Origin: Acinetobacter sp. CS-2
GTDB lineage: Bacteria > Pseudomonadota > Gammaproteobacteria > Pseudomonadales > Moraxellaceae
Direction of reading: 5' to 3'
NCBI RefSeq assembly: GCF_016599715.1
Contig: NZ_CP067019.1
Span: forward strand, 310,001 to 374,000
Length of the DNA: 64,000 nucleotides
Shown in pieces: positions 28,790 through 37,825 of this stretch; position 1 is the stretch's first letter, and each line of letters opens with the position of its first letter. Position numbers and translations under genes: made by a program. A model generated the notes under the pieces. The model was not told the DNA's origin. It did no database searches and worked only from the letters and a program-made list of their open reading frames with translations.

Positions 28790-30142
28790 ATGGATATTAA
28801 AATAGTCATTGGTGCATGTGTGTTGCTGTTCAGTCCCTGGAGTCATGCTCTGGATTTGGTGCAAGCCTATCAACGGGCGAAAAACAGCGATCCCAACTGG
28901 CAAGCCAATCTTTTACAGTATGAAGCAGATCAACTCAATCTGGGTATTGCCAAAGGGAATTTATTGCCAACGGTGACTGTTTCTGGAAATGTGATGCGTA
29001 AAAGCCAGCAGAGCAGTGATAGCAGTATTCCGGGTTTTCCGGCAGATGCATTTACGGCTTCCCCGTCTACTACTCGACAAATTGCCATTACTGCTCGTCA
29101 GCCACTATTTCGCTGGGATGCCTGGGAAGGTTTAAAGCAGATCAAAACTTCCGTTAATCTGAGTGAAATCACTTTACAATTACAGCGCCAGGAACACATT
29201 TTAAACGTCTCGGAAAGTTATTTTAATATATTGCGTCAGCAGAGTTTAACCCTAGCCAATCTGCAGGAAGAAAAAGCCCTGTTTGAACAGCTGAATGTGA
29301 TGAATGCCAAATTAAAAGAAGGACTGGTAGCAAAAAGCGATGTCAGTGAGGCCAATGCGCAATATCAAAGTGCCCGGGCCAACCGGATTGCCACGCATGT
29401 ACAACTGGTTTTGGCACAGGAACAGCTGACCCAGTTAATCGGGCCTTATCAAGAAAATTTGGCCGTACTCCGAGACGATTTTCAATTTCAAAAGCCTTAT
29501 CCTGCTGATCTGGATGCCTGGACAGCGCTGGCACTGAGTCAGAATCTCTCTGTTCAGCAGGCACGTATCCAGCAGCGTTATGCAGAAGACCAGAAACGGG
29601 TAGAAAAAGCTGCCTTATATCCACAAATTGAGGCAGTAGGGACGTATGGATATATCAAGCAGTCCCCGCAAAATGTGGTATCCAGTGATGGCCAGTTTGA
29701 CCAGATTGGCGTAGAGATGAACTGGAATGTTTATACCGGGGGCAGAACGCAAAAATCCATTCAAAAAGCCACGGTAAATGTGAAGAAAAGCGAATCCCAG
29801 CTGGAGGCTACAATTCGCAAAGCCAGTACCGATGTGAAAAAATCTTATATGCAGGTAGAAACTGATCAAGCCAAATTACAGGCACGAAAAGCCGCAATGG
29901 ACTCTTCGGAAGTGGTTTCCCAAGCCTCTAAAGCACAATATCAGGAAGGTCTAAAAACCATGGTCGATGTGCTGCTGGCACAACGCAACGCTTTTTCTGC
30001 CAAACAGGATTATTTAAATGCAAAATATGATTATTTGATTAATGTGCTGCGTTTAAAAGCATCGGTCGGTAAATTGACCGAAAAAGACCTTGAAGAAATG
30101 AATACCTGGCTGGTTGACAAGTCGTTCAAGCCAGTCAGCTAA
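28790..30142 (+). CDS. tolC: TolC-family outer-membrane channel protein
   Basis: 450 residues with a signal peptide cleaved after SHA (about residue 20). The mature protein begins LDLVQAYQRAKNSDPNWQA, a typical TolC N-terminus. Two repeats of the outer-membrane efflux family, each with coiled-coil helices (about 25-215 and 235-435), make up the rest; YPQIEAVGTYGYIKQ and GVEMNWNVYTGG mark the second beta region. It is the outer channel for type I secretion or tripartite efflux. No inner-membrane partner is adjacent, as for E. coli TolC. The symbol is by family resemblance. Confidence 0.85.
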   Translation: MDIKIVIGACVLLFSPWSHALDLVQAYQRAKNSDPNWQANLLQYEADQLNLGIAKGNLLPTVTVSGNVMRKSQQSSDSSIPGFPADAFTASPSTTRQIAITARQPLFRWDAWEGLKQIKTSVNLSEITLQLQRQEHILNVSESYFNILRQQSLTLANLQEEKALFEQLNVMNAKLKEGLVAKSDVSEANAQYQSARANRIATHVQLVLAQEQLTQLIGPYQENLAVLRDDFQFQKPYPADLDAWTALALSQNLSVQQARIQQRYAEDQKRVEKAALYPQIEAVGTYGYIKQSPQNVVSSDGQFDQIGVEMNWNVYTGGRTQKSIQKATVNVKKSESQLEATIRKASTDVKKSYMQVETDQAKLQARKAAMDSSEVVSQASKAQYQEGLKTMVDVLLAQRNAFSAKQDYLNAKYDYLINVLRLKASVGKLTEKDLEEMNTWLVDKSFKPVS

Positions 30143-30236
30143 TCTTGCAGTTTTTGTCATAAAAACTTCATAGTAGGTATGCTTTAATATTAAACAAGAT
30201 CATTCATTTTAAAATCGCTGTTGTGGAGTACGTCCC

Positions 30237-30953
30237 TTGCCAAACAATCCGGTGTTAAATCACCATATTTCTTCGCAATTTAATGAAGATTTGCAAGATG
30301 TAAATACCAAGTTTATGACCATGGGGGGCTTGGTCGAGCAGCAAGTGGCCAACAGTATTCATGCCCTGTTAGACACTGATGCCGCTTTAGCGATTGAAGT
30401 GCAATTTCAGGATAATGTAGTCAATCGTATGGAAACCGAGATTGATGAAGCCTTGACCCTGATTCTGGCACGCCGTCATCCTGCGGCAATTGATTTACGT
30501 ATGGTGATTGCCATGTCAAAGGCCAATACCGACCTGGAACGTATTGGCGATGAAGCTGCAAAAATTGCCCGTATTGCACAAAATTTATGTGAAGAAGGCA
30601 GTTCGCCACGTGGCTATATGGAAACCCGTCACATTGGTAATCAGGTTCGTGTGATGATTCATGATGCGCTGGATGCCTTTGCACGTCTGGATGTTGATCA
30701 GGCTTTACGAGTATTGCTTGCGGATGCCGATATTGACCGTGAATACCAGTCTGCGACCCGTACCTTAATGACTTATATGATTGAAGATCCGCGTCATATT
30801 TCACGGGTCATTAATGTGATGTGGGTGTTGCGTTCTTTGGAGCGGATTGGTGACCATGCACGTAATATTTCTGAACAGGTTATCTATATGGTCAAAGGGC
30901 TAGATGTTCGCCATACCAGCGTCGAAGAGATTGAACAGAAAGTTCAGCGTTAA
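30237..30953 (+). CDS. phoU: Phosphate signalling protein PhoU
   Basis: Cytosolic regulator of 238 residues made of two three-helix bundles. Metal-binding E/D-xxx-D patterns recur in the halves (NRMETEIDEAL; ADIDREYQSA), and ANTDLERIGDEA and RSLERIGDHARNI are the conserved pairs. It inhibits PhoR signalling and modulates Pst phosphate uptake. It starts at TTG 30237 with GGAG 9 bases upstream. No pst or phoBR genes are in the window, so phoU is detached from that operon here. A strong terminator follows the stop. Confidence 0.93.
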   Translation: MPNNPVLNHHISSQFNEDLQDVNTKFMTMGGLVEQQVANSIHALLDTDAALAIEVQFQDNVVNRMETEIDEALTLILARRHPAAIDLRMVIAMSKANTDLERIGDEAAKIARIAQNLCEEGSSPRGYMETRHIGNQVRVMIHDALDAFARLDVDQALRVLLADADIDREYQSATRTLMTYMIEDPRHISRVINVMWVLRSLERIGDHARNISEQVIYMVKGLDVRHTSVEEIEQKVQR

Positions 30954-30971
30954 TTACTCTCATAATTAAAT

Positions 30972-31000
30972 AAAAAGCCTGCAATTTGCAGGCTTTTTTT
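30972..31000 (+). terminator. Terminator after phoU
   Basis: AAAAAGCCTGC, a five-base loop and GCAGGCTTTTTTT form a rho-independent terminator 18 bases after the phoU stop. Confidence 0.92.
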
Positions 31001-31204
31001 ATTGCTCATGACTTCATGACTAGGTGGTTATCAGCTATGGTTTGGGAATGGAGCCAAGCGGAAAGACCATGTTTCTATGAATGATTTATTTTAAAATTTA
31101 ATTTTGCCCTAAGAAGAAGTAAACGAGTTTCGCTCATAAAAGGGATCATGTGAGCACGCTGTTATAAAAATATTCATAATATAATCAACTATGCGTTTCT
31201 TGCT

Positions 31205-31468
31205 TCAGCATCCGCTAATACGCAGCTTTTCCCCATAAAATTGTTGCCCTAATTGCACTAAGGCATTGATGACTTCTTTAGCCAGTAAAATGGCAGAGAT
31301 GGTGATCAGAATATGGCAGCCTTCAGGCAGCCCCAACCCCCGATTCAATCAGTCGATTAATACTATTAACCGCATATTGCAATTAGCGCCTTGACCTGAG
31401 CGGTGAAGGAAGCAATCAGGGTCAAATTCGATGACCAGTAAGCTGTAGGTTTGGACAAAAGGCTGAAT
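31205..31468 (-). pseudogene. Decayed regulator-like gene relic (AraC-like?)
   Basis: The 610 bases between phoU and alkB hold no intact gene. On the minus strand, broken coding-like pieces are visible in different frames: PFVQTYSLLVIEFDPDC around 31468-31412, and LPEGCHILITISAILLAKEV continuing to EKLRISGC before the stop at 31205. The second piece resembles the linker region of cupin-type AraC regulators. At least one frameshift separates the pieces and the helix-turn-helix is missing. The rest of the gap (31001-31204 and 31469-31611) shows nothing I can name. The assignment is tentative. Confidence 0.3.
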
Positions 31469-31611
31469 TTTTTGAAATAAGTGTCATAAATTCATATGCA
31501 ATTTTTTTGAGACTAAGCCTGATAGCCTATGTCACAAGCGCATACAATATTCTCAATTGTGAACAGAAATCATTCGTTAGAATAAAATGAATTTTAGATT
31601 TATTTTTGCCG

Positions 31612-32244
31612 ATGAACTTTGAATTGTTTGAGCCTGAAGTCCGAGCCAATCTGTTGCCCTATGACGGCATTGTACAAGACTATGGCCTGATTTTAACGCC
31701 TCAGCAGAGCGAGCAATATTTGCAGTATTTTTTGACTCATCTGGCCTGGCAACATGATGAAGTGCTGTTGTATGGAAAACACTATAAAACTGCACGTAAA
31801 GTGGCCTGGTATGGCGATGAAAATTACCCATATCATTATTCCGGCACATTCAAGCAAGCCCATGTCTGGACACCCGGATTATTCCGTTTAAAGCAGCATA
31901 TCGAAAATTTGGTCGGCTATGCGTTTAATTCATGTCTTGCTAATTTGTATGAAGATGGCACTCAAGCTATGGGCTGGCATAGTGATGATGAGTCTACATT
32001 GCAACCCAATACAGGTCAGGAAACCGTGATTGCCTCCTTAAGTTTTGGGGCAACCCGGAAATTCAGTTTTAAGCACAAGCAAAAGCCAGACAAAGTTGAT
32101 GTGCTGTTACAGAGCGGTCAGCTGATTGTGATGCGTGGCAAGACTCAGCAGTACTGGAAGCATACTTTAAGGAAATCGGTGAAAATTATTGAGCCACGGG
32201 TGAATCTGACGTTCCGTTATTTTTATCCGCATGAGAAGCAATAG
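31612..32244 (+). CDS. alkB: AlkB-like 2-oxoglutarate/Fe(II) DNA repair dioxygenase
   Basis: 210 residues from ATG 31612. It resembles the ALKBH2/3-type bacterial AlkB homologues that oxidatively remove alkyl groups from DNA bases. The iron triad is present: His and Asp in GWHSDDE and His in YWKHTLRK. The 2-oxoglutarate arginines lie in EPRVNLTFR. NSCLANLYEDGTQAMGWHSD is the usual nucleotide-facing strand. A TTG two codons upstream is an alternative start; no strong ribosome-binding site decides. It is a single-gene unit closed by a terminator, with no ada or alkA nearby. Confidence 0.85.
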   Translation: MNFELFEPEVRANLLPYDGIVQDYGLILTPQQSEQYLQYFLTHLAWQHDEVLLYGKHYKTARKVAWYGDENYPYHYSGTFKQAHVWTPGLFRLKQHIENLVGYAFNSCLANLYEDGTQAMGWHSDDESTLQPNTGQETVIASLSFGATRKFSFKHKQKPDKVDVLLQSGQLIVMRGKTQQYWKHTLRKSVKIIEPRVNLTFRYFYPHEKQ

Positions 32245-32264
32245 AATATTGGAAATAAGCGCAT

Positions 32265-32294
32265 AAAAAAGCCCATCCTGTGATGAGCTTTTTT
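32265..32294 (+). terminator. Terminator after alkB
   Basis: AAAAAGC-CATC, a four-base loop and GATG-GCTTTTT pair with one A/C mismatch, followed by a T-run. Confidence 0.8.
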
Positions 32295-32427
32295 AATTTG
32301 GGGAGAGTTTTTAACCTGGCATCACGTTATCATGGAACACTGGATGCTGAAGAACGATAATCATATTATGAGAATATAATAATGAATTCAACATTTTTTA
32401 GATTAAAATGTATTGTTGTTCCTCAAG

Positions 32428-33204
32428 TTAAAATATGTCTTCCTGATGGGTCAAGGTCATAAATTTCTTTTCGATTAAACTGGCATTGTCGCGTAATATT
32501 TCGATCAACTTCTGGAAATTGGTAAATTCAAAGCGGTTTTTCGAGCCTAACAGGGTCAAGGCCAAAGGCGGTTCCTTAGTGGAAAATTTCACTGGAATAG
32601 AAAGACTGGCCAGATTGGGATCGACTTCTCCACTCGAGAAATAATAGCCCTGTTTTTTAATCTGTTTCATTTGCAACAGGAATTCTTCTTCGCTATGTGC
32701 AAAGCCAACTTCAGACAGTTCAGTCACAAAGCGCCGATAATAATCCAAAACGCGCTGTTTGGGTAAATGTGCCAAAATCACCTTGGCAGAAGAACCTTTA
32801 TAGATTGGGCGAGGACAACCACGACCATAAATCAGCGTGGTCAGGTCTTTATATAGTTCGTGATGAATATCGATACATGAATCGTAATTTAAATGCGTGA
32901 GCAGACAGCCGAATTCGGTACGTTCTACAATTTGCTGCATAAAGGGAATGCTGATCTGTACCAAAGGGTCTGTGGTACGGGAAATGTAATCCAGTACGGC
33001 AATTTTAGAACCTAGTGTGTAGTCACCTGAAGTTCCACTGAGGCGTTGTAATAATTCTGCCGAAACCAATTCTTTTAAATAACGGTAACTTGTGGGTTTA
33101 GAGAGTCCTAATTCCTCACTAATGATATCGACATTAATGATCGGGCGAGACACTGAAAAGAGATCCAAAACGGTAAGAATTTTACCAAAACTAGAAAGTG
33201 CCAT
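32428..33204 (-). CDS. IclR-family transcriptional regulator
   Basis: 258 residues from ATG 33204. The N-terminal winged helix-turn-helix (about 5-75) includes IISEELGLSKPTSYRYLKEL. The C-terminal IclR effector domain (about 80-250) contains GSSAKVILAHLP and GYYFSSGEVDPNLASLSIPV. IclR proteins usually control catabolism or efflux of small acids. It is divergent from the aromatic-acid efflux operon across a 475-base gap that holds a perfect inverted repeat, so it is the likely regulator of that operon. A TTG six codons upstream (33222) is an alternative start; CAGGTA precedes ATG 33204. Confidence 0.85.
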   Translation of the reverse strand: MALSSFGKILTVLDLFSVSRPIINVDIISEELGLSKPTSYRYLKELVSAELLQRLSGTSGDYTLGSKIAVLDYISRTTDPLVQISIPFMQQIVERTEFGCLLTHLNYDSCIDIHHELYKDLTTLIYGRGCPRPIYKGSSAKVILAHLPKQRVLDYYRRFVTELSEVGFAHSEEEFLLQMKQIKKQGYYFSSGEVDPNLASLSIPVKFSTKEPPLALTLLGSKNRFEFTNFQKLIEILRDNASLIEKKFMTLTHQEDIF

Positions 33205-33504
33205 AAGTACCTGCTTGGTCAAAGCATATAAAAAGAAAAACGAATAAGTATTACTTTATAACAAAAAATTAGGTAGAGCAGGGCTTTTGTGAAGCTAATG
33301 TTGTATTTGTACCTCATCTAAAAATATTTTACGGTGAGCATGAGAAAATCAGGCAATATTCATTTAATAGGTCTTATTAATTTATGTTTAATTATCACAA
33401 TAAGATATTATTATTGACTTTATGGGCTTTGTTTGAAAAAATAATCAAAATAAATGTCTAATGGTGAATTTTCAACCTTTCCAGGCTGACTGTTTTCCTG
33501 TGTT

Positions 33505-33532
33505 ATTTCACATCAACAGGATGATGTGAAAT
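33505..33532. promoter_or_regulatory. Perfect 11-bp inverted repeat between iclR and the efflux operon
   Basis: ATTTCACATCA (33505-33515) and TGATGTGAAAT (33522-33532) pair perfectly across a six-base spacer, without a following T-run. The position, about 150 bases before the FUSC gene and 300 before iclR, suits an operator. A second, looser repeat (CACGATC and GATCGTG, about 33595-33619) lies closer to the pump gene. The rest of the 33205-33679 gap is AT-rich and shows no gene. Confidence 0.45.
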
Positions 33533-33679
33533 CTTCTCCATTCGTTTTGAATGACGCTCATCTGAGGCATGTTTAAACCTCCCTATTTTTACACGATCCA
33601 TCTTCCAGGTAGATCGTGCATTGTAGTCGTCATTCCAAAATCAGGCAGAGGAAGTAACCCCCTAATTTGAGATCAACCC

Positions 33680-35776
33680 ATGCTGCTTACTAAACAAGTA
33701 CTCGCATTTCGTCCCAACAAGATGGACTGGATTTTTGCGACTAAAACGTTTCTGGCAGGCATGCTTGCGCTGTATGTGGCTTTTGCACTGAATTTGGCCT
33801 ATCCCATCTGGGCAATCGGGACCGTCTTTGTGATTGCCAATCCCTTTTCCGGGATGACTTCTTCCAAAAGTGTGTATCGTGCACTGGGCACCTTGTTGGG
33901 TGCGGTAGTTTCGGTGGCAGTGACTCCGCTACTAATCAACACACCGTGGCTGTTCACTTTATTTTTAGCTGCATGGGTAGGAGGTTGTTTATATATCTCG
34001 CTGCTCGACCGGACTCCGCGTAGTTATGTATTTATGCTGGCGGGATATACCACCGTCATTATCAGCTATAACATTATCTATAGCATTGACACGGCGTCGA
34101 TGTTTGATATGGCCGTGGGCCGCTTCTTAGAAATTCTGGTTGGGGTGGTTTGTAGTGCTATTGTGACTACGACAATTTTTCCGCTGCATATTGGGCCAGC
34201 CGTGGCGGCACGTGTATCTAAAACCTTTAAAGACACCAAAACTTTATTTGACCAGATTTTACTCAATCCCTCCGAACTGGGAAATTACAGTACCGCACTC
34301 AGTCAGATTACCCGTGATATTGCTGAAATTCATGTCATGGCAGTGCACTTGTCCTATGAGAAATCGACCTTGCAGGGCATGACCAAACCCCTACAGGAAA
34401 TGCTACATCAACTGAGCATGCTGGTAGCGAACCTGGTGGCGATGGCCGAACGGATCAAACAGCTGGATCAAATGGATCGCCAATACCGTGTCCAGCTTCA
34501 GGTGATTCATGATCATAGCGCCACATTTTTAAAAGATGATCAGGATATTCAGGAACAGACCCTAAATCTGTTGCCTGAAAATTTTGAGCAGGATTTTACC
34601 CGTTTAATGGCCACCGTATCTGCTGAACAGCAGGTGATTTTGGCCAGTCTGAAAATGGATATCCGTCATTTCATTCAAAATATTCGTGCCATTAGATTGA
34701 TTTGGCAACGCATCCAACAGGGCGATGCTTCATTGCCAGAAAGCGTCACACCCCTGAGCACCACCTATCCCAATTTACACCGTGACCATGGGGTTGCGGT
34801 GCGGGGCGGAATTTCCGCTTTTATTGTGGTGATCATCGCGACAGGATTCTGGATACTCAGTGGTTGGAAAGCCGGTTTTATGATGGCTGAAATGGCAGCG
34901 ATCAGCGCCTGTATTTTAACTGCCATAGATAACCCGGTACCGGCATTGAAGATGTTTGTGCGTGGCAATATTTATGCAGGGATGATGGTGTTTATTTATG
35001 CCTATGGCATTTTTCCGCACGTGACCTCGTTCTGGGAATTGGCACTGGTACTGGCCCCTTTTGTGATCTATTGCCTGATGATGTTTCCTCATCCGCCACT
35101 CACCGGGATTGCCTTGCCCTTATTGATGGGAACCATCATGGGCTTGAACTTGCAAAACCATTACACGCTGGATCAGGTTTTTTTCTTTGATGCCACCATC
35201 GGTTCGGTGCTGGGGCCGATTATTTCGATTTACATCATTCATCTGGTTCGGGCGATGTCTCCTGAAATTACGGTACAGCGGATTCTGTCGCTGCATTACA
35301 AGGCCATTCGTCAGGCTTTATATCTTCCTTATGGCGTGCCGTTTCGTATTCATTTACGCAGTATGCTGGACCGGATTGGAATATTGAATACCAAGATGGT
35401 GCAGTCGGAAAAATTAAAGACTCAGATTAATTTGGCCCTGGTGGAAACCAGTGCCGTGATTGACCTGACCCGTCTGCAAGAGTTGATGCATCGACTTGAT
35501 TCAGAGCAAGCCATTTTGGTGAGTCTGGAAGATCTGCAACAAGGTCTGGATGACTATTTTCGTGCCAAAGAAAATGCGCAACAACAGCTGATTACAGAGC
35601 TTCATCAGCAGGTTATTTTAAAAATCAGCCAATTGAAAAAAGAGGCACAACAACTGGAACATGCTGAAACTTCCTGGCGAATACAGATGTCTTTAAACAA
35701 TATTCGCAGCAGTTTATGTCATGAACCAGCGCAGCTTAAAGAAGAGATACAACTTGGAGAAGTTGTCCATGGGTGA
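33680..35776 (+). CDS. FUSC-family aromatic-acid efflux pump subunit (AaeB-like)
   Basis: 698-residue inner-membrane protein of the FUSC/aromatic-acid exporter family. Six transmembrane helices (about 20-170) are followed by a cytosolic helical domain (about 180-350), a second membrane block (about 365-520) and a cytosolic C-terminal coil. This two-block design is that of E. coli AaeB, which exports p-hydroxybenzoate with AaeA. The next two genes encode an AaeX-like DUF1656 protein and an AaeA-like adaptor, so the operon is a complete AaeXAB-type unit in the order B-X-A. The stop overlaps the next gene. The substrate is not known. Confidence 0.88.
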   Translation: MLLTKQVLAFRPNKMDWIFATKTFLAGMLALYVAFALNLAYPIWAIGTVFVIANPFSGMTSSKSVYRALGTLLGAVVSVAVTPLLINTPWLFTLFLAAWVGGCLYISLLDRTPRSYVFMLAGYTTVIISYNIIYSIDTASMFDMAVGRFLEILVGVVCSAIVTTTIFPLHIGPAVAARVSKTFKDTKTLFDQILLNPSELGNYSTALSQITRDIAEIHVMAVHLSYEKSTLQGMTKPLQEMLHQLSMLVANLVAMAERIKQLDQMDRQYRVQLQVIHDHSATFLKDDQDIQEQTLNLLPENFEQDFTRLMATVSAEQQVILASLKMDIRHFIQNIRAIRLIWQRIQQGDASLPESVTPLSTTYPNLHRDHGVAVRGGISAFIVVIIATGFWILSGWKAGFMMAEMAAISACILTAIDNPVPALKMFVRGNIYAGMMVFIYAYGIFPHVTSFWELALVLAPFVIYCLMMFPHPPLTGIALPLLMGTIMGLNLQNHYTLDQVFFFDATIGSVLGPIISIYIIHLVRAMSPEITVQRILSLHYKAIRQALYLPYGVPFRIHLRSMLDRIGILNTKMVQSEKLKTQINLALVETSAVIDLTRLQELMHRLDSEQAILVSLEDLQQGLDDYFRAKENAQQQLITELHQQVILKISQLKKEAQQLEHAETSWRIQMSLNNIRSSLCHEPAQLKEEIQLGEVVHG

Positions 35777-35975
35777 GTTAAATGTCTATGGGGTATATGT
35801 CCCGATTCTGCTGATTCAGGCGGTTCTGGCCTACGTTGTACTGCGTGTAGTGATGCGCGTGCTTGACCGTGTTGTGGAACAGGGCTGGATTCCGCTGCCG
35901 AATATTTTTTATCTCTGTATTTATCTTGCGCTGCTGTGGTTAATGCATTGGGGTTTTATTGTCTGCTTGGGCTAA
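35769..35975 (+). CDS. DUF1656 small membrane protein (AaeX-like)
   Basis: 68 residues with two transmembrane helices (about 8-30 and 42-62), starting MGELNVYGVYVPILLIQAV, as DUF1656 proteins do. ATG 35769 overlaps the pump gene by eight bases and has GGAG about 10 bases upstream. A longer upstream reading lacks support. Such proteins accompany FUSC pumps; their biochemical role is not established. It is the middle gene of the efflux operon. Confidence 0.88.
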   Translation: MGELNVYGVYVPILLIQAVLAYVVLRVVMRVLDRVVEQGWIPLPNIFYLCIYLALLWLMHWGFIVCLG

Positions 35976-36007
35976 GCAGACATTTTTTGAAATGAATGAG
36001 GTTTTCC

Positions 36008-37018
36008 ATGACATCTTTAGACTTGCGTAAAGTCGTCCGACCGGTGCTATTTACTATAGTCGCTGTCGTTGCAATTTTGGCGGTAAAACATATCTGGGAT
36101 TATTACAATTCTGAGCCATGGACCCGTGATGGCCGAATACGCGGCGATGTGATTCAAGTCTCTTCAGATGTTGCGGGTTTGATCACCGAGGTCTTGGTGC
36201 AAGATAACCAGACTGTGAAAAAAGGGCAGGTGCTGTTTAAAATTGATGTGGCCCGTCAAGCCCTGGATGTGGAACAGGCCAGATCGGACCTGTCTAAAGC
36301 CAAGGCAGGCCTGGCTGCTGCCGAAGCAGAACTGGCTCAGGCCAAAGCCAATCTGGTGAAATCTCAAGCCAATATCAATCTGGCGGATAAAAATGCCAAC
36401 CGCTATGCCAACCTTATGGAGGGTGCGATTTCAAAACAGGAACAGGACCAGATGTTTGCAACGCGAGATCAGTCACATGCCGAACATGAGCAAATGCTGG
36501 CTGCGATTGATCAGGCCAAAGCCAATATTGTGCAGCAAAAAGCCTTGATTGAAGTAGCCAACAGTAATCTGCACCTGTCCGAACTAAATTTAAACCGCTC
36601 TGAAGTGGTGGCACCGGCTGATGGCACCTTATCCAATTTTGAATTACAACAAGGCAACTATGTCAAAGTCGGGCAGGCAGTGGCTGCACTGTTAAACCGT
36701 CAGCAGCTGTATGTGGTGGGGTATTTTGAAGAAACTAAACTCGACAAGATTTATGTTGGTGCTCCTGCAACGGTCCAGCTGATGGGCGATTCACAAAAAC
36801 TCAAAGGTCATGTTCAGGGCATTGCTTCCGGGATTGAAGACCGCGAACGTACATCCACTACGGGATTACTTGCCAATGTGAATCCAACCTTTAGCTGGGT
36901 GCGTCTGGCACAGCGTGTACCAGTAAAAATTATGATTGATGAATTGCCGAAGAACCAGCTGGCCTTTGTGGCAGGACGTACTGTAACCGTACATATCCTG
37001 AAAAAAGATCAGCCATAA
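36008..37018 (+). CDS. HlyD/EmrA-family periplasmic adaptor (AaeA-like)
   Basis: Membrane-fusion protein of 336 residues from ATG 36008, preceded by GAGG at 6 bases; ATG 35996 four codons upstream is less well placed. One N-terminal transmembrane helix (about 9-28) is followed by a split lipoyl/barrel-sandwich domain (IQVSSDVAGLITEVLVQDNQ; VVAPADGTLSNFELQQGNYV), an alpha-hairpin rich in Ala, Lys and Gln (about 80-190) and a beta-barrel. It links the FUSC pump to an outer-membrane channel, possibly the TolC-like protein encoded at 28790. Last gene of the operon. Confidence 0.9.
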   Translation: MTSLDLRKVVRPVLFTIVAVVAILAVKHIWDYYNSEPWTRDGRIRGDVIQVSSDVAGLITEVLVQDNQTVKKGQVLFKIDVARQALDVEQARSDLSKAKAGLAAAEAELAQAKANLVKSQANINLADKNANRYANLMEGAISKQEQDQMFATRDQSHAEHEQMLAAIDQAKANIVQQKALIEVANSNLHLSELNLNRSEVVAPADGTLSNFELQQGNYVKVGQAVAALLNRQQLYVVGYFEETKLDKIYVGAPATVQLMGDSQKLKGHVQGIASGIEDRERTSTTGLLANVNPTFSWVRLAQRVPVKIMIDELPKNQLAFVAGRTVTVHILKKDQP

Positions 37019-37132
37019 CTTAGCCCTTGTTCATTTCAAAAAAAGCATACGAGAGATTAATGCTGATCTAAGGAGTTGGTAACAACGCCTTAATTTTTTA
37101 AGTGGTTCACGACAGAGTCTTGCTTCCTTAAA

Positions 37133-37330
37133 TCAAATTTTTGGAGCTCGTATGTTACTTTTGTTTTGGCAAAAGTAACCAAAACCATTTGTCATCCGCA
37201 AAACTCGTCCATTACCATCAACTAAAGAATGTATCGCAGAAACAACCACTTTTTTATGTAATCTTGCCTCAAACAATTGCGGATGACGTTTCCGTGTATC
37301 AAACAGAATGCTGAATTTATAATAAAAATG
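37133..37330 (-). pseudogene. Fic-domain protein relic
   Basis: The minus-strand frame encodes RKRHPQLFEARLHKKVV and then AIHSLVDGNGRVLRMTNG. The second piece matches the Fic motif HxFx(D/E)GNGRxxR in spacing and in the DGNGR core (37196-37231), with Leu in place of Phe and Ser in place of Pro. The upstream helix (HP...A..HK..V) also fits Fic proteins. Only about 40 Fic-like residues remain. Upstream the frame runs into the ruvX terminator; downstream it runs through a short palindrome and stops at 37133. I read it as a fragment of a lost Fic/Doc-type gene. Confidence 0.5.
37154..37179. repeat. Short palindrome at the end of the Fic relic
   Basis: GTTACTTTTG and CAAAAGTAAC pair perfectly over 10 bases around a six-base loop. 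It resembles small dispersed palindromes in Acinetobacter intergenic DNA, but there is only one copy in this window. The rest of the 37019-37132 gap holds nothing I recognise. Confidence 0.5.
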
Positions 37331-37358
37331 CCAGTCAATTATTGAACGGACTGGCATT
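37319..37358 (-). terminator. Terminator after ruvX
   Basis: On the minus strand AATGCCAGTC and GACTGGCATT form a 10-bp stem with a 12-base loop, followed by TTTTTATT. It ends the algH-ruvX transcript. Confidence 0.85.
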
Positions 37359-37381
37359 ATTCTAAAAGATATTTTTTATCT

Positions 37382-37825
37382 TTAAGGTGCTACCCCTTGT
37401 GGATTGCGATACCAGCTTTCGATGAATAGCGCAGCTGCAATGCTGTCAGCCGCCAGTTTTTTGCCACGACCTTGAGACTGATACTGGTCAAGTTCATCAC
37501 GTGCTTCACGGGTAGTCAGACGCTCATCGACCATCAATGTTTCAATATTGGTCTGATGACGCAAGCGTCGGGCAAATTTGCGTGAACGCGCAGAAAGTTC
37601 AGATTCACTATCATCCATATTTAACGGTAAACCGACCAAAAATAAGCTCGGTTGATACTGTTTGACGATTTTCAGCAAAGCATCCCAGTTCGGGATGCCA
37701 TCTTTCATCGGAAACAAGGCAAGCGGATTGGCACTTTCAATCAGCGATTGACCGACTGCCATGCCCATTTTCTGGGTACCGAAATCAAATGCCATAATCA
37801 TGTGCGGTTTTGATAAATCAGGCAT
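37382..37825 (-). CDS. ruvX: Holliday junction resolvase-like / pre-16S rRNA nuclease RuvX (YqgF)
   Basis: 147 residues with an RNase H fold: the first catalytic Asp in [22 protein letters not shown], then VDERLTT and the C-terminal [15 protein letters not shown] with the last acidic site. The family processes the 5' end of 16S rRNA in E. coli; the Holliday-junction role is less certain. ATG 37825 overlaps the algH stop by eight bases; a TTG two codons earlier is less likely. algH-ruvX is a widely conserved pair. Confidence 0.92.
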   Translation of the reverse strand: MPDLSKPHMIMAFDFGTQKMGMAVGQSLIESANPLALFPMKDGIPNWDALLKIVKQYQPSLFLVGLPLNMDDSESELSARSRKFARRLRHQTNIETLMVDERLTTREARDELDQYQSQGRGKKLAADSIAAALFIESWYRNPQGVAP

